Source of the DNA: Methylohalomonas lacus
Lineage (GTDB): Bacteria > Pseudomonadota > Gammaproteobacteria > Methylohalomonadales > Methylohalomonadaceae
DNA length: 64,000 nt
NCBI RefSeq assembly: GCF_024808875.1
Contig: NZ_JANUCT010000007.1
Location: forward strand, 83,342 to 147,341
Direction: 5' to 3'
Under the pieces are notes generated by a model. The model did no database searches, was not told the origin of the DNA, and was given only the letters and a program-made list of their open reading frames with translations. Shown here piece after piece: positions 1-9,312 of the stretch (its first letter is position 1; each line of letters starts with the position of its first letter). The translations under genes were made by a program, and so were the position numbers.

Positions 1-1
1 C

Positions 2-397
2 GCCACCACGCTGGAGCGCAGCGATGCCCTGAGCAGTCCCGCCGATACCCGCAACTTCCTGCGCGCCCGGCTGCGCGGTTATCCGCACGAGGTGTTTGCC
101 TGCCTGTTCCTCGACAACCGTCACCGCGTGATCAGCTTCGACGAGCTGTTCACCGGTACCATCGATTCGGCCTCGGTGCATCCGCGCGAAGTCGTGCGCC
201 GGGCGTTGAAGCACAATGCCGCCGCCGTGATCCTGGCGCACAACCACCCGTCCGGCATCGCCGAGCCGTCGCACTCGGACGAGGCCATCACCCGCCGGCT
301 GAGCGACGCGCTGGGCTTGATCGACGTGCGGGTACTGGATCACCTGGTAATCGGCGATGGTGAGGCGGTGTCCTTCGCCGAACGCGGCCTGCTGTGA
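2..397 (+). CDS. radC: DNA repair protein RadC (JAB/MPN domain), 5'-truncated by window edge
   Basis: The reading frame is open from the left edge, so only the C-terminal 131 residues are present. They contain the RadC JAB/MPN metal-binding motif: HNHPSG followed eight residues later by SDEA, around window residues 80-95. The preceding stretch, with [15 protein letters not shown] and the [12 protein letters not shown] segment, is typical of the family. RadC proteins are associated with recombination and repair, but their biochemical role is poorly defined. In gammaproteobacteria radC often sits just upstream of rpmB-rpmG, and it does here, although a P-type ATPase gene on the other strand is inserted between them. 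Confidence 0.95.
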   Translation, partial: ATTLERSDALSSPADTRNFLRARLRGYPHEVFACLFLDNRHRVISFDELFTGTIDSASVHPREVVRRALKHNAAAVILAHNHPSGIAEPSHSDEAITRRLSDALGLIDVRVLDHLVIGDGEAVSFAERGLL

Positions 398-520
398 GAA
401 TGCGTTGATCGTTACCCGTGCCGCGTTGTTATTCCGCGTTTTTCGAAAATCCGCCCACGCCTGCGGGACAGGCGTGGAAGGCGTTTATTCAATGTCTTTC
501 TTTTAGCAGTAGACCAGGCA

Positions 521-3217
521 CTACTCCGGCGCCGGAAACCAGAGGCGCAGCAGCCATTTCTCAATCTCCAGCACCAGAAACAGCACCAGGCCAGCGGCGA
601 CCACCCAGGCCAGTGACAGCAACGGCAGCGGCCGGCTGTCGAACAGCGCGTTCATGAACGGCGCGTAGATGAACAGCAACTGCAGGCCGATCACCAGTGC
701 CAGGCTGATCAGCACCGGCCGGGTACCCTGAACACCTTCATAGGTGAACGACGGCGAACTGAGATAGCGCACGCTGAACAGGTACCAGACCTCCATGGCC
801 ACCAGCGCGTTGACCGCCAGCGTCCGGGCGACTTCTACATCCAGCCCGACCGCGATCGCCCCGCCGAAAAGACTGTAGATGCCGATGGAAAAGAGCGTCG
901 ACACGAGCACGATGCGCCAGACCAGAAACCGCGACAGCAACGCCTCGCCGCTGGCACGTGGCGGCCGCTGCATGATGTCGGGCTCGGCCGGCTCGAACGC
1001 CAGCACCAGTGCCAGCGCCACCGAACTGACCATGTTCACCCAGAGGATTTGCAGTGGCGCGATCGGCAGGGTGAGACCGAACAGGATGGCGATGATCAGA
1101 CTCAGCGATTCGCCACCGTTGACCGGCAGCAGGAAGCCAATCGCCTTTTTCAGATTGTCGTAAACCGTGCGGCCCTCGCGCACGGCGGCGACGATCGAGG
1201 CGAAGTTGTCATCGGCCAGGACCATCTCGGCGGCCTCCTTGGCCGCCTCGGTGCCCTTGCCGCCCATGGCAATACCGATGTCGGCGCGCTTCAGCGCCGG
1301 CGCGTCATTGACGCCGTCACCGGTCATGGCAACCACCGCGCCGTCGCGCTGCAGTGCCGTCACCAGCCTGAGTTTATGCGTCGGGTTGGTGCGGGCGAAG
1401 ATATCGACACGCTCAACCACGCCGGCGAGCTCGTCCTCGTCCAGCTTGTCGATATCGGCACCGGTCAGAACCTCGTCGCTGTTGGCAAGACCGATCTGCG
1501 CACCGATCGCGCGCGCCGTTTCGGCATGATCGCCGGTGATCATTTTCACCCGAACACCGGCGCTGTGACATTCCCCGACCGCTGTGATGGCCTCCTCACG
1601 CGGCGGGTCGATAAGACCCAGTAAGCCGACCAGGATCAGATCGTCGGCGACATGTTCATGGGCCAGCTCCGGCGGCGGCGGGTCCACCGGTTTACGCGCC
1701 AGGGCCAGCACGCGCTGGCCCTGTGCCGCCAGTTCGTGGATACGTTCCTGCCAGTCGGCGGCCAGCGGCTCGCTGCCGTCCGCCGTCAACTGCCGGTTGC
1801 ACATCGCCAGGACCTGTTCGGGCGCACCCTTAACGACCACGTAGTGTGCGTCGTCGTCATCCTTGTGCAACGTGGCCATGTAGCGATGGGCGGCATCGAA
1901 CGGGATAAGGCCGTGCCGGGCCGTGGCATCTTCCAGTCCCGCCTTGCGCGCGGCGACCACCAGCGCCGCCTCCATCGGATCGCCCACGGCCTGCCAGACA
2001 CCGTCGGCCTCATGCAGCTCGGCATCGTTACAGTACAACGCGCCCCGCAGCAATTCGATCAACACCGGTTCCCCGACCGGCTCAACGGTCTGCTCAGCCT
2101 TACTGAAGGTGCCCTGCGGATCGTAACCGCTGCCGCTGATGTCGTAGCGACCAGCGCCGGTAATGACGCTGCTGACAGTCATCTCGTTGCGCGTCAGCGT
2201 ACCGGTCTTGTCGCTGCAGATGGTCGACACCGCGCCGAGCGTCTCCACCGCCGGCAGGCGGCGAATAATGGCCTGGCGGCCGGCCATGCGCTGCACGCCG
2301 ATGGCCAGCGTCACCGTCAGGATGGCGGGCAGCCCCTCGGGGATGGCCGCGACCGACAGACCGACCACCATCATGAAGACATCGTTGGGATTCAGATCGC
2401 GCAGCAGCCAGCCGAACAGGAACGTGGCGAGACCGACGACGAGGATGGCAAGGCTCAACCAGCGGGTGAAAGTGCCCATCTGCCGCAACAGTGGCGTCGT
2501 CTGGGTATCGACCCGTTGCAACAGGCTGCTGATGTGGCCGATTTCGGTATTCGCGCCAGTGGCGACCACCAGTCCGCGCGCCTGGCCGGTGGTCACCAGC
2601 GTACCGGAAAAGGCCATGCCGGCGCGGTCGCCCAGCGCCGCGTCTGCCTCGACCGCCGCGGTCGACTTCTCCGCCGGGACCGACTCGCCGGTCAGCACCG
2701 ACTCGTCGATCTGGACATTGTGGGCCTGCAACAGACGCACATCCGCCGGCACCCGGTCGCCGGCCTCGAGCAGCACGATGTCGCCCGGCACTAGCGCTTC
2801 GGCCGCAACTTCCTGGCGCCGACCCGCGCGGATGACCCGGGCGCGCGGGCTGAGCATGGCGCGTATGGCGTTCAGTGCCTGCTCGGCACGCCCCTCCTGG
2901 ATATAACCGAACACGGCGTTGACGAGCACCACCGCCAGAATGACCGACATGTCGATATAATGTCCCAGTAGCGCGGTAATAATGGCCGCCGCGACCAGGA
3001 TCTGGATCAGCAGGTTGTTGAACTGGGCGGCAAAACGCTGCAGGCGGCCGCGCCCCTGCTGCTGCGGCAGGCTGTTGGGGCCATACTCGGCTCGGCGCTG
3101 GTCGATGGCAGCGGGCTCGAGGCCATTGGCAGCGCCGCCCAGACGAGCCAGCGCGGTATCGGCGTCGAGGGTATGCCAGGCGGCTTCGTTAGCGTTTTCG
3201 GCAGTCTGCTTGGTCAT
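521..3217 (-). CDS. Cation-transporting P-type ATPase (P2 class, SERCA/PacL-like)
   Basis: 898-residue inner-membrane ion pump. An N-terminal cation-ATPase domain (about 12-80) is followed by M1-M2, the actuator domain with TGES at 176-179, M3-M4 with PEGLP at 293-297, the phosphorylated Asp336 in DKTGT, the nucleotide domain, the TGDGVNDAP hinge (about 625), and a six-helix C-terminal domain from about 680. Layout and length match bacterial Ca2+/Na+-type P2 pumps. In M5 the Asn and Glu of the SERCA site are kept (NGGE). In M6 the motif reads WVNMVSS where SERCA has NLVTD, so the acidic Ca2+ ligand is Ser. The ion is therefore uncertain. The gene stands alone, convergent with radC. Confidence 0.93.
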   Translation of the reverse strand: MTKQTAENANEAAWHTLDADTALARLGGAANGLEPAAIDQRRAEYGPNSLPQQQGRGRLQRFAAQFNNLLIQILVAAAIITALLGHYIDMSVILAVVLVNAVFGYIQEGRAEQALNAIRAMLSPRARVIRAGRRQEVAAEALVPGDIVLLEAGDRVPADVRLLQAHNVQIDESVLTGESVPAEKSTAAVEADAALGDRAGMAFSGTLVTTGQARGLVVATGANTEIGHISSLLQRVDTQTTPLLRQMGTFTRWLSLAILVVGLATFLFGWLLRDLNPNDVFMMVVGLSVAAIPEGLPAILTVTLAIGVQRMAGRQAIIRRLPAVETLGAVSTICSDKTGTLTRNEMTVSSVITGAGRYDISGSGYDPQGTFSKAEQTVEPVGEPVLIELLRGALYCNDAELHEADGVWQAVGDPMEAALVVAARKAGLEDATARHGLIPFDAAHRYMATLHKDDDDAHYVVVKGAPEQVLAMCNRQLTADGSEPLAADWQERIHELAAQGQRVLALARKPVDPPPPELAHEHVADDLILVGLLGLIDPPREEAITAVGECHSAGVRVKMITGDHAETARAIGAQIGLANSDEVLTGADIDKLDEDELAGVVERVDIFARTNPTHKLRLVTALQRDGAVVAMTGDGVNDAPALKRADIGIAMGGKGTEAAKEAAEMVLADDNFASIVAAVREGRTVYDNLKKAIGFLLPVNGGESLSLIIAILFGLTLPIAPLQILWVNMVSSVALALVLAFEPAEPDIMQRPPRASGEALLSRFLVWRIVLVSTLFSIGIYSLFGGAIAVGLDVEVARTLAVNALVAMEVWYLFSVRYLSSPSFTYEGVQGTRPVLISLALVIGLQLLFIYAPFMNALFDSRPLPLLSLAWVVAAGLVLFLVLEIEKWLLRLWFPAPE

Positions 3218-3267
3218 GGTTCATCGCTCAGGGTCGAAGGGGGCGGGGCAAGCCCGCCGACAGGGGC

Positions 3268-3296
3268 TTGGCTAAGACGCCGTTTCCGGTTATGAT
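3268..3296 (+). promoter_or_regulatory. Sigma-70-like promoter of rpmB-rpmG
   Basis: TTGGCT (3268-3273), a 17-bp spacer, then TATGAT (3291-3296). It lies about 58 bp upstream of the rpmB start and points toward it. Spacing is optimal and the -10 is near consensus. Confidence 0.7.
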
Positions 3297-3354
3297 CCGC
3301 GGTCTTTTCGAATCCACTTAATTGATTTCAGTCTAGCAATTCAGGAATATTGCC

Positions 3355-3591
3355 ATGTCGCGCGTCTGTCAGGTAACCGGCAAACGTCCCCAGGTCGGGA
3401 ACAACGTTTCGCACGCCAACAACAAGACCAAGCGCCGCTTCCTGCCCAACCTGCATGTCCGCCGGTTCTGGGTCGAGGGCGAAAAGCGCTGGGTGAAGCT
3501 GCGCCTGTCCCGCCAGGGTCTGCGCATGATCGATAAACTCGGCATCGAGCAGATCCTCGCCGATCTGCGTGCCCGCGGCGAACGCGTCTAA
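3355..3591 (+). CDS. rpmB: 50S ribosomal protein bL28
   Basis: 78 residues, the usual bL28 length. It opens with [12 protein letters not shown], the conserved start of the family, followed by the [10 protein letters not shown] segment and a C-terminal half rich in basic residues. bL28 is a small protein of the large ribosomal subunit. The gene is first in a two-gene operon with rpmG, which begins 11 bp after its stop with an AAGGAGGT-like ribosome-binding site between them, as in most gammaproteobacteria. Confidence 0.98.
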   Translation: MSRVCQVTGKRPQVGNNVSHANNKTKRRFLPNLHVRRFWVEGEKRWVKLRLSRQGLRMIDKLGIEQILADLRARGERV

Positions 3592-3602
3592 GGAGGTCAG
3601 TC

Positions 3603-3758
3603 ATGCAGGAAAAAATTCGTCTGGTTTCCAGCGCCAATACCGGTCACTTCTACACCACGACCAAGAACAAGAAGAACATGCCTGAAAAGATGGAGATCAA
3701 GAAATTCGATCCAACCATCCGCAAGCATGTCATGTACAAGGAAGCCAAGATTAAATAA
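3603..3758 (+). CDS. rpmG: 50S ribosomal protein bL33
   Basis: 51 residues starting [20 protein letters not shown] and ending KEAKIK, the typical bL33 size and composition (Lys-rich, beta-strand protein of the 50S E-site region). A strong Shine-Dalgarno (AAGGAGG, 3590-3596) overlaps the end of rpmB. It has no CxxC pairs, so it is the zinc-independent form. A rho-independent terminator follows 24 bp after the stop. Confidence 0.98.
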   Translation: MQEKIRLVSSANTGHFYTTTKNKKNMPEKMEIKKFDPTIRKHVMYKEAKIK

Positions 3759-3782
3759 GCAGGCCTTGTAGTCGTTCATGAT

Positions 3783-3809
3783 AAAAACCCGCCCCTGGCG
3801 GGTTTTTTA
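3783..3809 (+). terminator. Rho-independent terminator after rpmG
   Basis: A-rich left arm, stem CCCGCC/GGCGGG with a 3-nt loop at 3794-3796, then a T6 run at 3803-3808. The A- and T-runs pair, so the structure could work on both strands. Confidence 0.88.
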
Positions 3810-3823
3810 TTGTCTATAAATAC

Positions 3824-4015
3824 AACCGCAAATGAACGCGAATAAACGCTAATAGGTAACTGGATTTTACTGCTCCAGGGCCTATTATCTGGGCAGCTGC
3901 CAAAACTGCAATGGCAGGTCGTATTGTAAGTACCAGCAACTGCCCGCCTGTTCACTTCATTATTACTTACTGTTTCATTACTTTCATTTGCGTGCATTGG
4001 CGTTCATTCGCGGTA
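3824..4015. repeat. Inverted-repeat element A (192 bp, decamer-repeat arms)
   Basis: The left arm (3824-3853) consists of three 10-bp units: AACCGCAAAT, GAACGCGAAT, AAACGCTAAT. The right arm (3986-4015) is the reverse complement of the same pattern and pairs with the left arm at 24 of 30 positions. The 132-bp interior has no convincing ORF and shows no obvious similarity to the interior of the related element at 25090-25302. Together with the two flanking terminators this fills the 353-bp gene-free gap between rpmG and the desaturase gene. It resembles a MITE-like or other dispersed intergenic repeat; no transposase is visible and I see no clear target duplication. Confidence 0.75.
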
Positions 4016-4022
4016 TTCAAAA

Positions 4023-4053
4023 TAAATAACCCGCCTTGCGGCGGGTTTTTTCG
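4023..4053. terminator. Bidirectional terminator at the 3' end of the desaturase gene
   Basis: Stem CCCGCC (4030-4035) / GGCGGG (4040-4045) with loop TTGC. A T6 run follows on the + strand, and a TTATTTATTTT tract follows on the - strand. The likely job is terminating the leftward desaturase transcript. Confidence 0.8.
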
Positions 4054-4111
4054 ATCAATGTCACCGGGTTATCGAGGTTGCCTATCGGCGTCCTCGCAAC
4101 GACAGCGGCAC

Positions 4112-5293
4112 TTATGCCGCTGTCGGCTGCTGGGTGTAGGCCCGCAGGTTGCGGGCAAAGTCCTGCAGCGCCTTGATGCCAGTGGCCTCGGCCTGCTGGC
4201 ACCACTCCTGCAGTGACTGCATCAGCGCCTCGTGGCTGGCGGACTTCTGCTGCCACAGCTGGCGCAGCTGCTGCTTGTAGTAGTACACCGTTTCCAGCGT
4301 ATTGTTGCGTTCCAGCACCGCCTGCAGCTTGCTGCGCGAGTGATCATCCATCAGTGTCTCATCGCGAATCAGCAGGCGCTTGCCACGCTTGAGCATATCG
4401 CGCGTGTAGCTGTCGGCCTTGGCGAGCTCATCGCGATAGACCTGACCGACCACATCACGGGCGTAGTGCGAAAACACGTGCAGGCGATGGTTGATCACGG
4501 CCTTGACCGTATCCATGTCGATACTCGACTTCTCCGGCGCAATGGCCGGCTGGCTGGCAACCTTCTTCACCTTGGCCAGACCGATCGTCTCGAGCATGCG
4601 GATGTACATCCAGCCGATATCGAACTCCCACGGCTTGTTCGAGAACTTCGCCGAGCTGGCAAACGAGTGATGGTTGTTGTGCATCTCCTCGCCACCGATC
4701 AGGATGCCGAACGGCACGATGTTCGAGGACGTGTCCTCGGTCTCGTAGTTGCGATAGCCCCACCAGTGACCGATGCCGTTGATGACGCCGGCGGCAAAGA
4801 ACGGGATCCAGGCCATCTGAATGGCCCACACGGCGACGCCGGCAAAACCGAACAGCGCGAAGTTGATGACCAGCATCGTCGCCGGTCCGGCAACGCTGGA
4901 GCGCGAATAGATATTGCGCTCGAGCCAGTCGTCCGGCGTGTTGTGACCATAGACGCGCATGGTTTCCTTGTTCGGTACTTCAGCACGATACAGTTCCGCG
5001 CCCTCCCACAGCACCTTCTTGATGCCGTAGATCTTCGGGCTGTGCGGGTCTTCTTCAGTTTCCACCTTGGCGTGATGCTTGCGGTGAATGGCAACCCATT
5101 CCTTTGTCACCATGCCGGTGGTCAACCATAGCCAGAAACGGAAAAAGTGACTGACGATGGGATGCAGATCCAGCGCGCGATGCGCCTGGTGTCTGTGCAG
5201 ATAAAGGGTTACCGACACGATCGTGATGTGGGTCAGCACGAGGGTCAGTACGATGTAGCCCCAGACGGGCAACGGCAGCAGGCCGTTCAACAT
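4112..5293 (-). CDS. Acyl-CoA/acyl-lipid delta-9 fatty acid desaturase
   Basis: 393-residue membrane di-iron desaturase. The three histidine clusters of the family are present: HRHQAH at 33-38, HRKHH at 70-74 and HNNHH at 205-209. Hydrophobic segments lie at about 8-30, 45-62 and 138-175. The family introduces a double bond into saturated acyl chains using O2 and an electron donor, setting membrane fluidity. The C-terminal 150 residues form an extended hydrophilic, probably helical tail (many Gln, Lys, Arg), as in Pseudomonas DesA-like proteins. Substrate form (CoA or phospholipid) cannot be told. It is a single-gene unit ending in a terminator. Confidence 0.9.
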   Translation of the reverse strand: MLNGLLPLPVWGYIVLTLVLTHITIVSVTLYLHRHQAHRALDLHPIVSHFFRFWLWLTTGMVTKEWVAIHRKHHAKVETEEDPHSPKIYGIKKVLWEGAELYRAEVPNKETMRVYGHNTPDDWLERNIYSRSSVAGPATMLVINFALFGFAGVAVWAIQMAWIPFFAAGVINGIGHWWGYRNYETEDTSSNIVPFGILIGGEEMHNNHHSFASSAKFSNKPWEFDIGWMYIRMLETIGLAKVKKVASQPAIAPEKSSIDMDTVKAVINHRLHVFSHYARDVVGQVYRDELAKADSYTRDMLKRGKRLLIRDETLMDDHSRSKLQAVLERNNTLETVYYYKQQLRQLWQQKSASHEALMQSLQEWCQQAEATGIKALQDFARNLRAYTQQPTAA

Positions 5294-5406
5294 AAGCAGG
5301 ATAACTCCCTAAATGTAACGAGATAAAAACACATTACTACACCGCGCATGCTAGCCCATATGGCAGCTACAAATCTACCATTGGCAGGCATTTAGCAGCT
5401 ATTTCC

Positions 5407-7413
5407 TTAATTCAGCGCCAGCCGCAGGTTGCCGACACGGTCGACGCTGGCCCGCCAGCCCGGCGCCAGGTACAGCGTCGACACAGCTTCTGTGATAACC
5501 GCCGGACCGAACAGTTCCCGCCCGGCCGTCAGCGCGGCGCGCGGCCAGACCGGCACCTCGGCCGCAACACCGTACAGCCGGGTCGTCTGCGGCCCGGCTG
5601 CAGACTGCGGCTGCCAGTCCGGCAGTGCCAGCGTTTCCGCCGGCGCGCGCACGGCCTGGCGCACGTTGACCAGTTGCACCGGCGCCCGCAGCCGATGGCC
5701 ATAACGCTGCTCATGCGCGGCGTGAAAGGCCTGCTCGCAGGCGCGAATTGCGGCTGCGCCGTCATCATCGCCCCACGCGATGTTGAGGGTATACGACTGG
5801 CCGCGATAGCACAGGTCCAGGCTCGGCTGACAATCCAGCCCCTCGGGCGACAAACCCTCCGCAATCAGGGCGTTGCGACCGCTATCGGCGAGCTCGGCGA
5901 GCGCCTGCCGGATGCTCTCGGGGTCGGCACTGGCCAGATCCACCGCCAGGGTACGCGACAGCTGACGGCCGCGCGGTGCGGCCAGCATGCCCAGCGCCGA
6001 CAGCACGCCGCCGTGGATCGGTGCCAGCGCCCGCTGCATGCCGAGCATCTCTGCCAGGGCGCAGACGTGCAAGCCGCCGGCACCGCCGAACGACACCAGC
6101 GCGAAGTCGCGCGGGTCCAGTCCGCGCTGCACGGATATCACCCGCAGCGCCTGGGCCATATGCTCATTGGCGATGCGGATCACACCCTCGGCAGCCTCTT
6201 CAGGCGAAGTGAGCCCCAGCTTTTCGGCCAGTGCGCCGAGCGCGCTACGGGCTGCCGCCGCGTCCAGGGCCATGCTGCCGCCCAGCGACTGGCCGGCCGG
6301 CAGGCGACCGAGCACGACATTAGCGTCGGTAACGGTCGCTTCAGTCCCACCGCGACCGTAGCAGGCCGGCCCGGGGTCGGCACCGGCCGAGGCCGGACCG
6401 ACCGCCAGCAGGCCGCCGGCGTCGACCCCCGCGATCGAGCCGCCACCGGCGCCGATGGTGTGCAGGTCGACCATGGGCACGGCCGCCGGGTACGGGCCGA
6501 CGCGCCCCTCGCTGGTCAGCCGGATGTCGCCGTCGATCATGGCGACATCAGTCGACGTACCGCCCATATCGAATGTGAGTACTCGCTCATTATCGCTGGC
6601 GGCGGCCAGGTGGCGGGCCCCGGCGAGGCCCCCGGCGGGCCCGGACAGCAACAGGTGCACCGCCTCGCCGGCGGCCTGGCCGGCGCTGCAGGTCTCGCCC
6701 GAGCTGCGCATGACCGCGAGCTTCGCGCTGCCGGCCTCGCGCTCGAGCGTCTGCCCGAGCCGGTTCAGGTAGCCCTCGACGCGCGGGCCGACGTAGCTGT
6801 TCAGCCAGGTGGTGATGCCGCGCTCGTACTCGCGGTACTCCGGCAGCACCTGCGACGACCGGCTTATAAATAAGGTGTCGCCGAAGGCGTCGCGCAGCGC
6901 CTGCTCAATCCGCCGCTCGCTGCGGTCATCGAGGAACGAGAACAGCAGGTTGATGGCCACCGCCTCCGGCTGGCGCGACCGGATTGCGGCCACCAGTTCC
7001 TCCAGATCGGCGTCGGTCAGCGGTTCCAGCACCTCACCGTCGGCGCTGACCCGGCCAGCGGTCTCCAGGCACAGTTCGCGCGGCACCGGCGGTGCCGGCT
7101 TCACCGGCTGCAGGTTGTAGAGTTCGGCTCGGGCCTGGCGGCCGATGGTGAGCACGTCGCCAAGACCGCGATTGGCGATGTACGCCGTCGTCGCACCCTT
7201 GCCCTCAAGCACCGCGTTGGTGGCGACCGTCGAACCGTGGACGATGCGCAGCTGCTGGCCGCCCAGATCCAGATCGCGCAGGCCCTGCAGGATCGCCTCT
7301 TCCGGTGCCGCCGGGGTCGACAGCACCTTGTGAATGCGCAGGGCGCCGCGGTCGTCGAGCAGGACGAAATCGGTAAACGTACCGCCGGTATCAATACCCA
7401 GCCACATAGGCAC
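5407..7413 (-). CDS. Hydantoinase/oxoprolinase family protein (HyuA-like)
   Basis: 668 residues. The N-terminus GIDTGGTFTD (6-15) is the phosphate-binding signature of the ASKHA-like hydantoinase A fold. LSGPAGG in the middle and a GAGGGSIAG segment also fit HyuA. Members carry out ATP-dependent opening of hydantoin or 5-oxoproline rings or ATP-dependent carboxylations, usually with a HyuB partner. No hyuB gene is adjacent: the next gene leftward is the desaturase and upstream is a divergent ABC transporter. Substrate is unknown. Start alternatives (MPMW or MW) lie two codons apart. Confidence 0.87.
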   Translation of the reverse strand: MPMWLGIDTGGTFTDFVLLDDRGALRIHKVLSTPAAPEEAILQGLRDLDLGGQQLRIVHGSTVATNAVLEGKGATTAYIANRGLGDVLTIGRQARAELYNLQPVKPAPPVPRELCLETAGRVSADGEVLEPLTDADLEELVAAIRSRQPEAVAINLLFSFLDDRSERRIEQALRDAFGDTLFISRSSQVLPEYREYERGITTWLNSYVGPRVEGYLNRLGQTLEREAGSAKLAVMRSSGETCSAGQAAGEAVHLLLSGPAGGLAGARHLAAASDNERVLTFDMGGTSTDVAMIDGDIRLTSEGRVGPYPAAVPMVDLHTIGAGGGSIAGVDAGGLLAVGPASAGADPGPACYGRGGTEATVTDANVVLGRLPAGQSLGGSMALDAAAARSALGALAEKLGLTSPEEAAEGVIRIANEHMAQALRVISVQRGLDPRDFALVSFGGAGGLHVCALAEMLGMQRALAPIHGGVLSALGMLAAPRGRQLSRTLAVDLASADPESIRQALAELADSGRNALIAEGLSPEGLDCQPSLDLCYRGQSYTLNIAWGDDDGAAAIRACEQAFHAAHEQRYGHRLRAPVQLVNVRQAVRAPAETLALPDWQPQSAAGPQTTRLYGVAAEVPVWPRAALTAGRELFGPAVITEAVSTLYLAPGWRASVDRVGNLRLALN

Positions 7414-7582
7414 TCTTCAGCAAAATGAAATGTCACCACTTGCAAGAATCAATGTGATCGGAATAATACCAGCCTGAAGCAACGATGGCTGAACCACGCC
7501 TTCAGTCGCCGGTCCATACAAACGTTGCCCACACCCGGCCGACAATCGGCCAGGGTTCCTGACCATAAGCATAAGCAGGCCA

Positions 7583-8556
<974 letters not shown>

Positions 8557-8560
<4 letters not shown>

Positions 8561-9303
8561 ACAGCGTATTTGCCATCGCCGGCCATGAACTGCGGCGCCT
8601 GTTCGTCTCGCCGCTGGCCTGGATTACGCTCGCCGCCGTCGAACTGCTGCTGGCGATCTTCTTTTTCGTACTGGTCTACCAGTTCCTGAACGCACCGGGC
8701 GTGGCGGAAATCGGCGTGACCAATTTCGTCGGCGCCGGCCTGCTGCAGGTGACCGGCATCCTGCTGTTGCTGGTGACGCCGTTTGTGACCATGCGCCTGT
8801 TCAGCGAGGAATACCGCAGCGGCAGTCTGAAACTGCTGCTGTCATCGCCGGTCACGCTGACCCAGATCGTGCTCGGCAAATACCTCGGCATTTATACGTT
8901 TCTGCTGATCATGCTGGCAATCATTGCCGCCATGCCGCTGTCGCTGGCAGTCGGTACGACCCTGGACTTCGGCCAGCTCGGCGCCGGCCTGCTTGGCCTG
9001 GCATTGCTCATGGCCGCGTTTGCCGCCATCGGCCTGTTTATCTCCACGCTCACCGCGCAACCGGCGGTCGCCGCCATCACCACGTTCGCGGTGCTGTTCA
9101 TTCTCTGGATTCTTAACCTTGCCGCCAGCAGCGCCACCGAACATGTCGCCGCGGTGCTGTCGTACCTGTCGCTGCTGCAGCATTACAACGCGCTGCTCAA
9201 GGGCGTGTTCAACAGCGTCGACGTGGTGTTCTATGTGCTGCTGGTGCTGCTGTTTCTGATCCTGACCATCTGGCGGCTCGACGGCGAACGTCTGCATGGA
9301 TAA
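8557..9303 (+). CDS. ABC-2 type transporter permease (GldF-like)
   Basis: 248 residues with six predicted membrane helices (about 20-42, 60-80, 105-128, 140-165, 172-190, 222-240). Start MNSVFAIAGHELRRLFVSPL is the usual opening of NosY/GldF-type permeases, in which the N-terminal amphipathic helix precedes TM1. The segment TMRLFSEEYRSGSLKLLLSSP between TM2 and TM3 is the conserved coupling region of this class. Translationally coupled to the ATPase gene; the GldG-like gene follows 9 bp later. Confidence 0.9.
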
Positions 9304-9312
9304 GCCGACGGC

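Noticed and set aside
455..477. Hairpin CCACGCCT/AGGCGTGG between radC and the ATPase as a terminator
   Set aside because: Stem is perfect but no T-tract follows on either strand; could still be a weak signal.
1652..2794. 380-codon + strand frame inside the P-type ATPase
   Set aside because: High-GC shadow of the ATPase gene on the other strand; no domain, no ribosome-binding site.
3824..4015. CRISPR array
   Set aside because: The 10-bp units are contiguous with no spacers; arms are inverted, not direct, and no cas genes are present.
5674..6873. 399-codon + strand frame antisense to the HyuA-like gene
   Set aside because: Shadow frame; HyuA signatures on the minus strand are clear.
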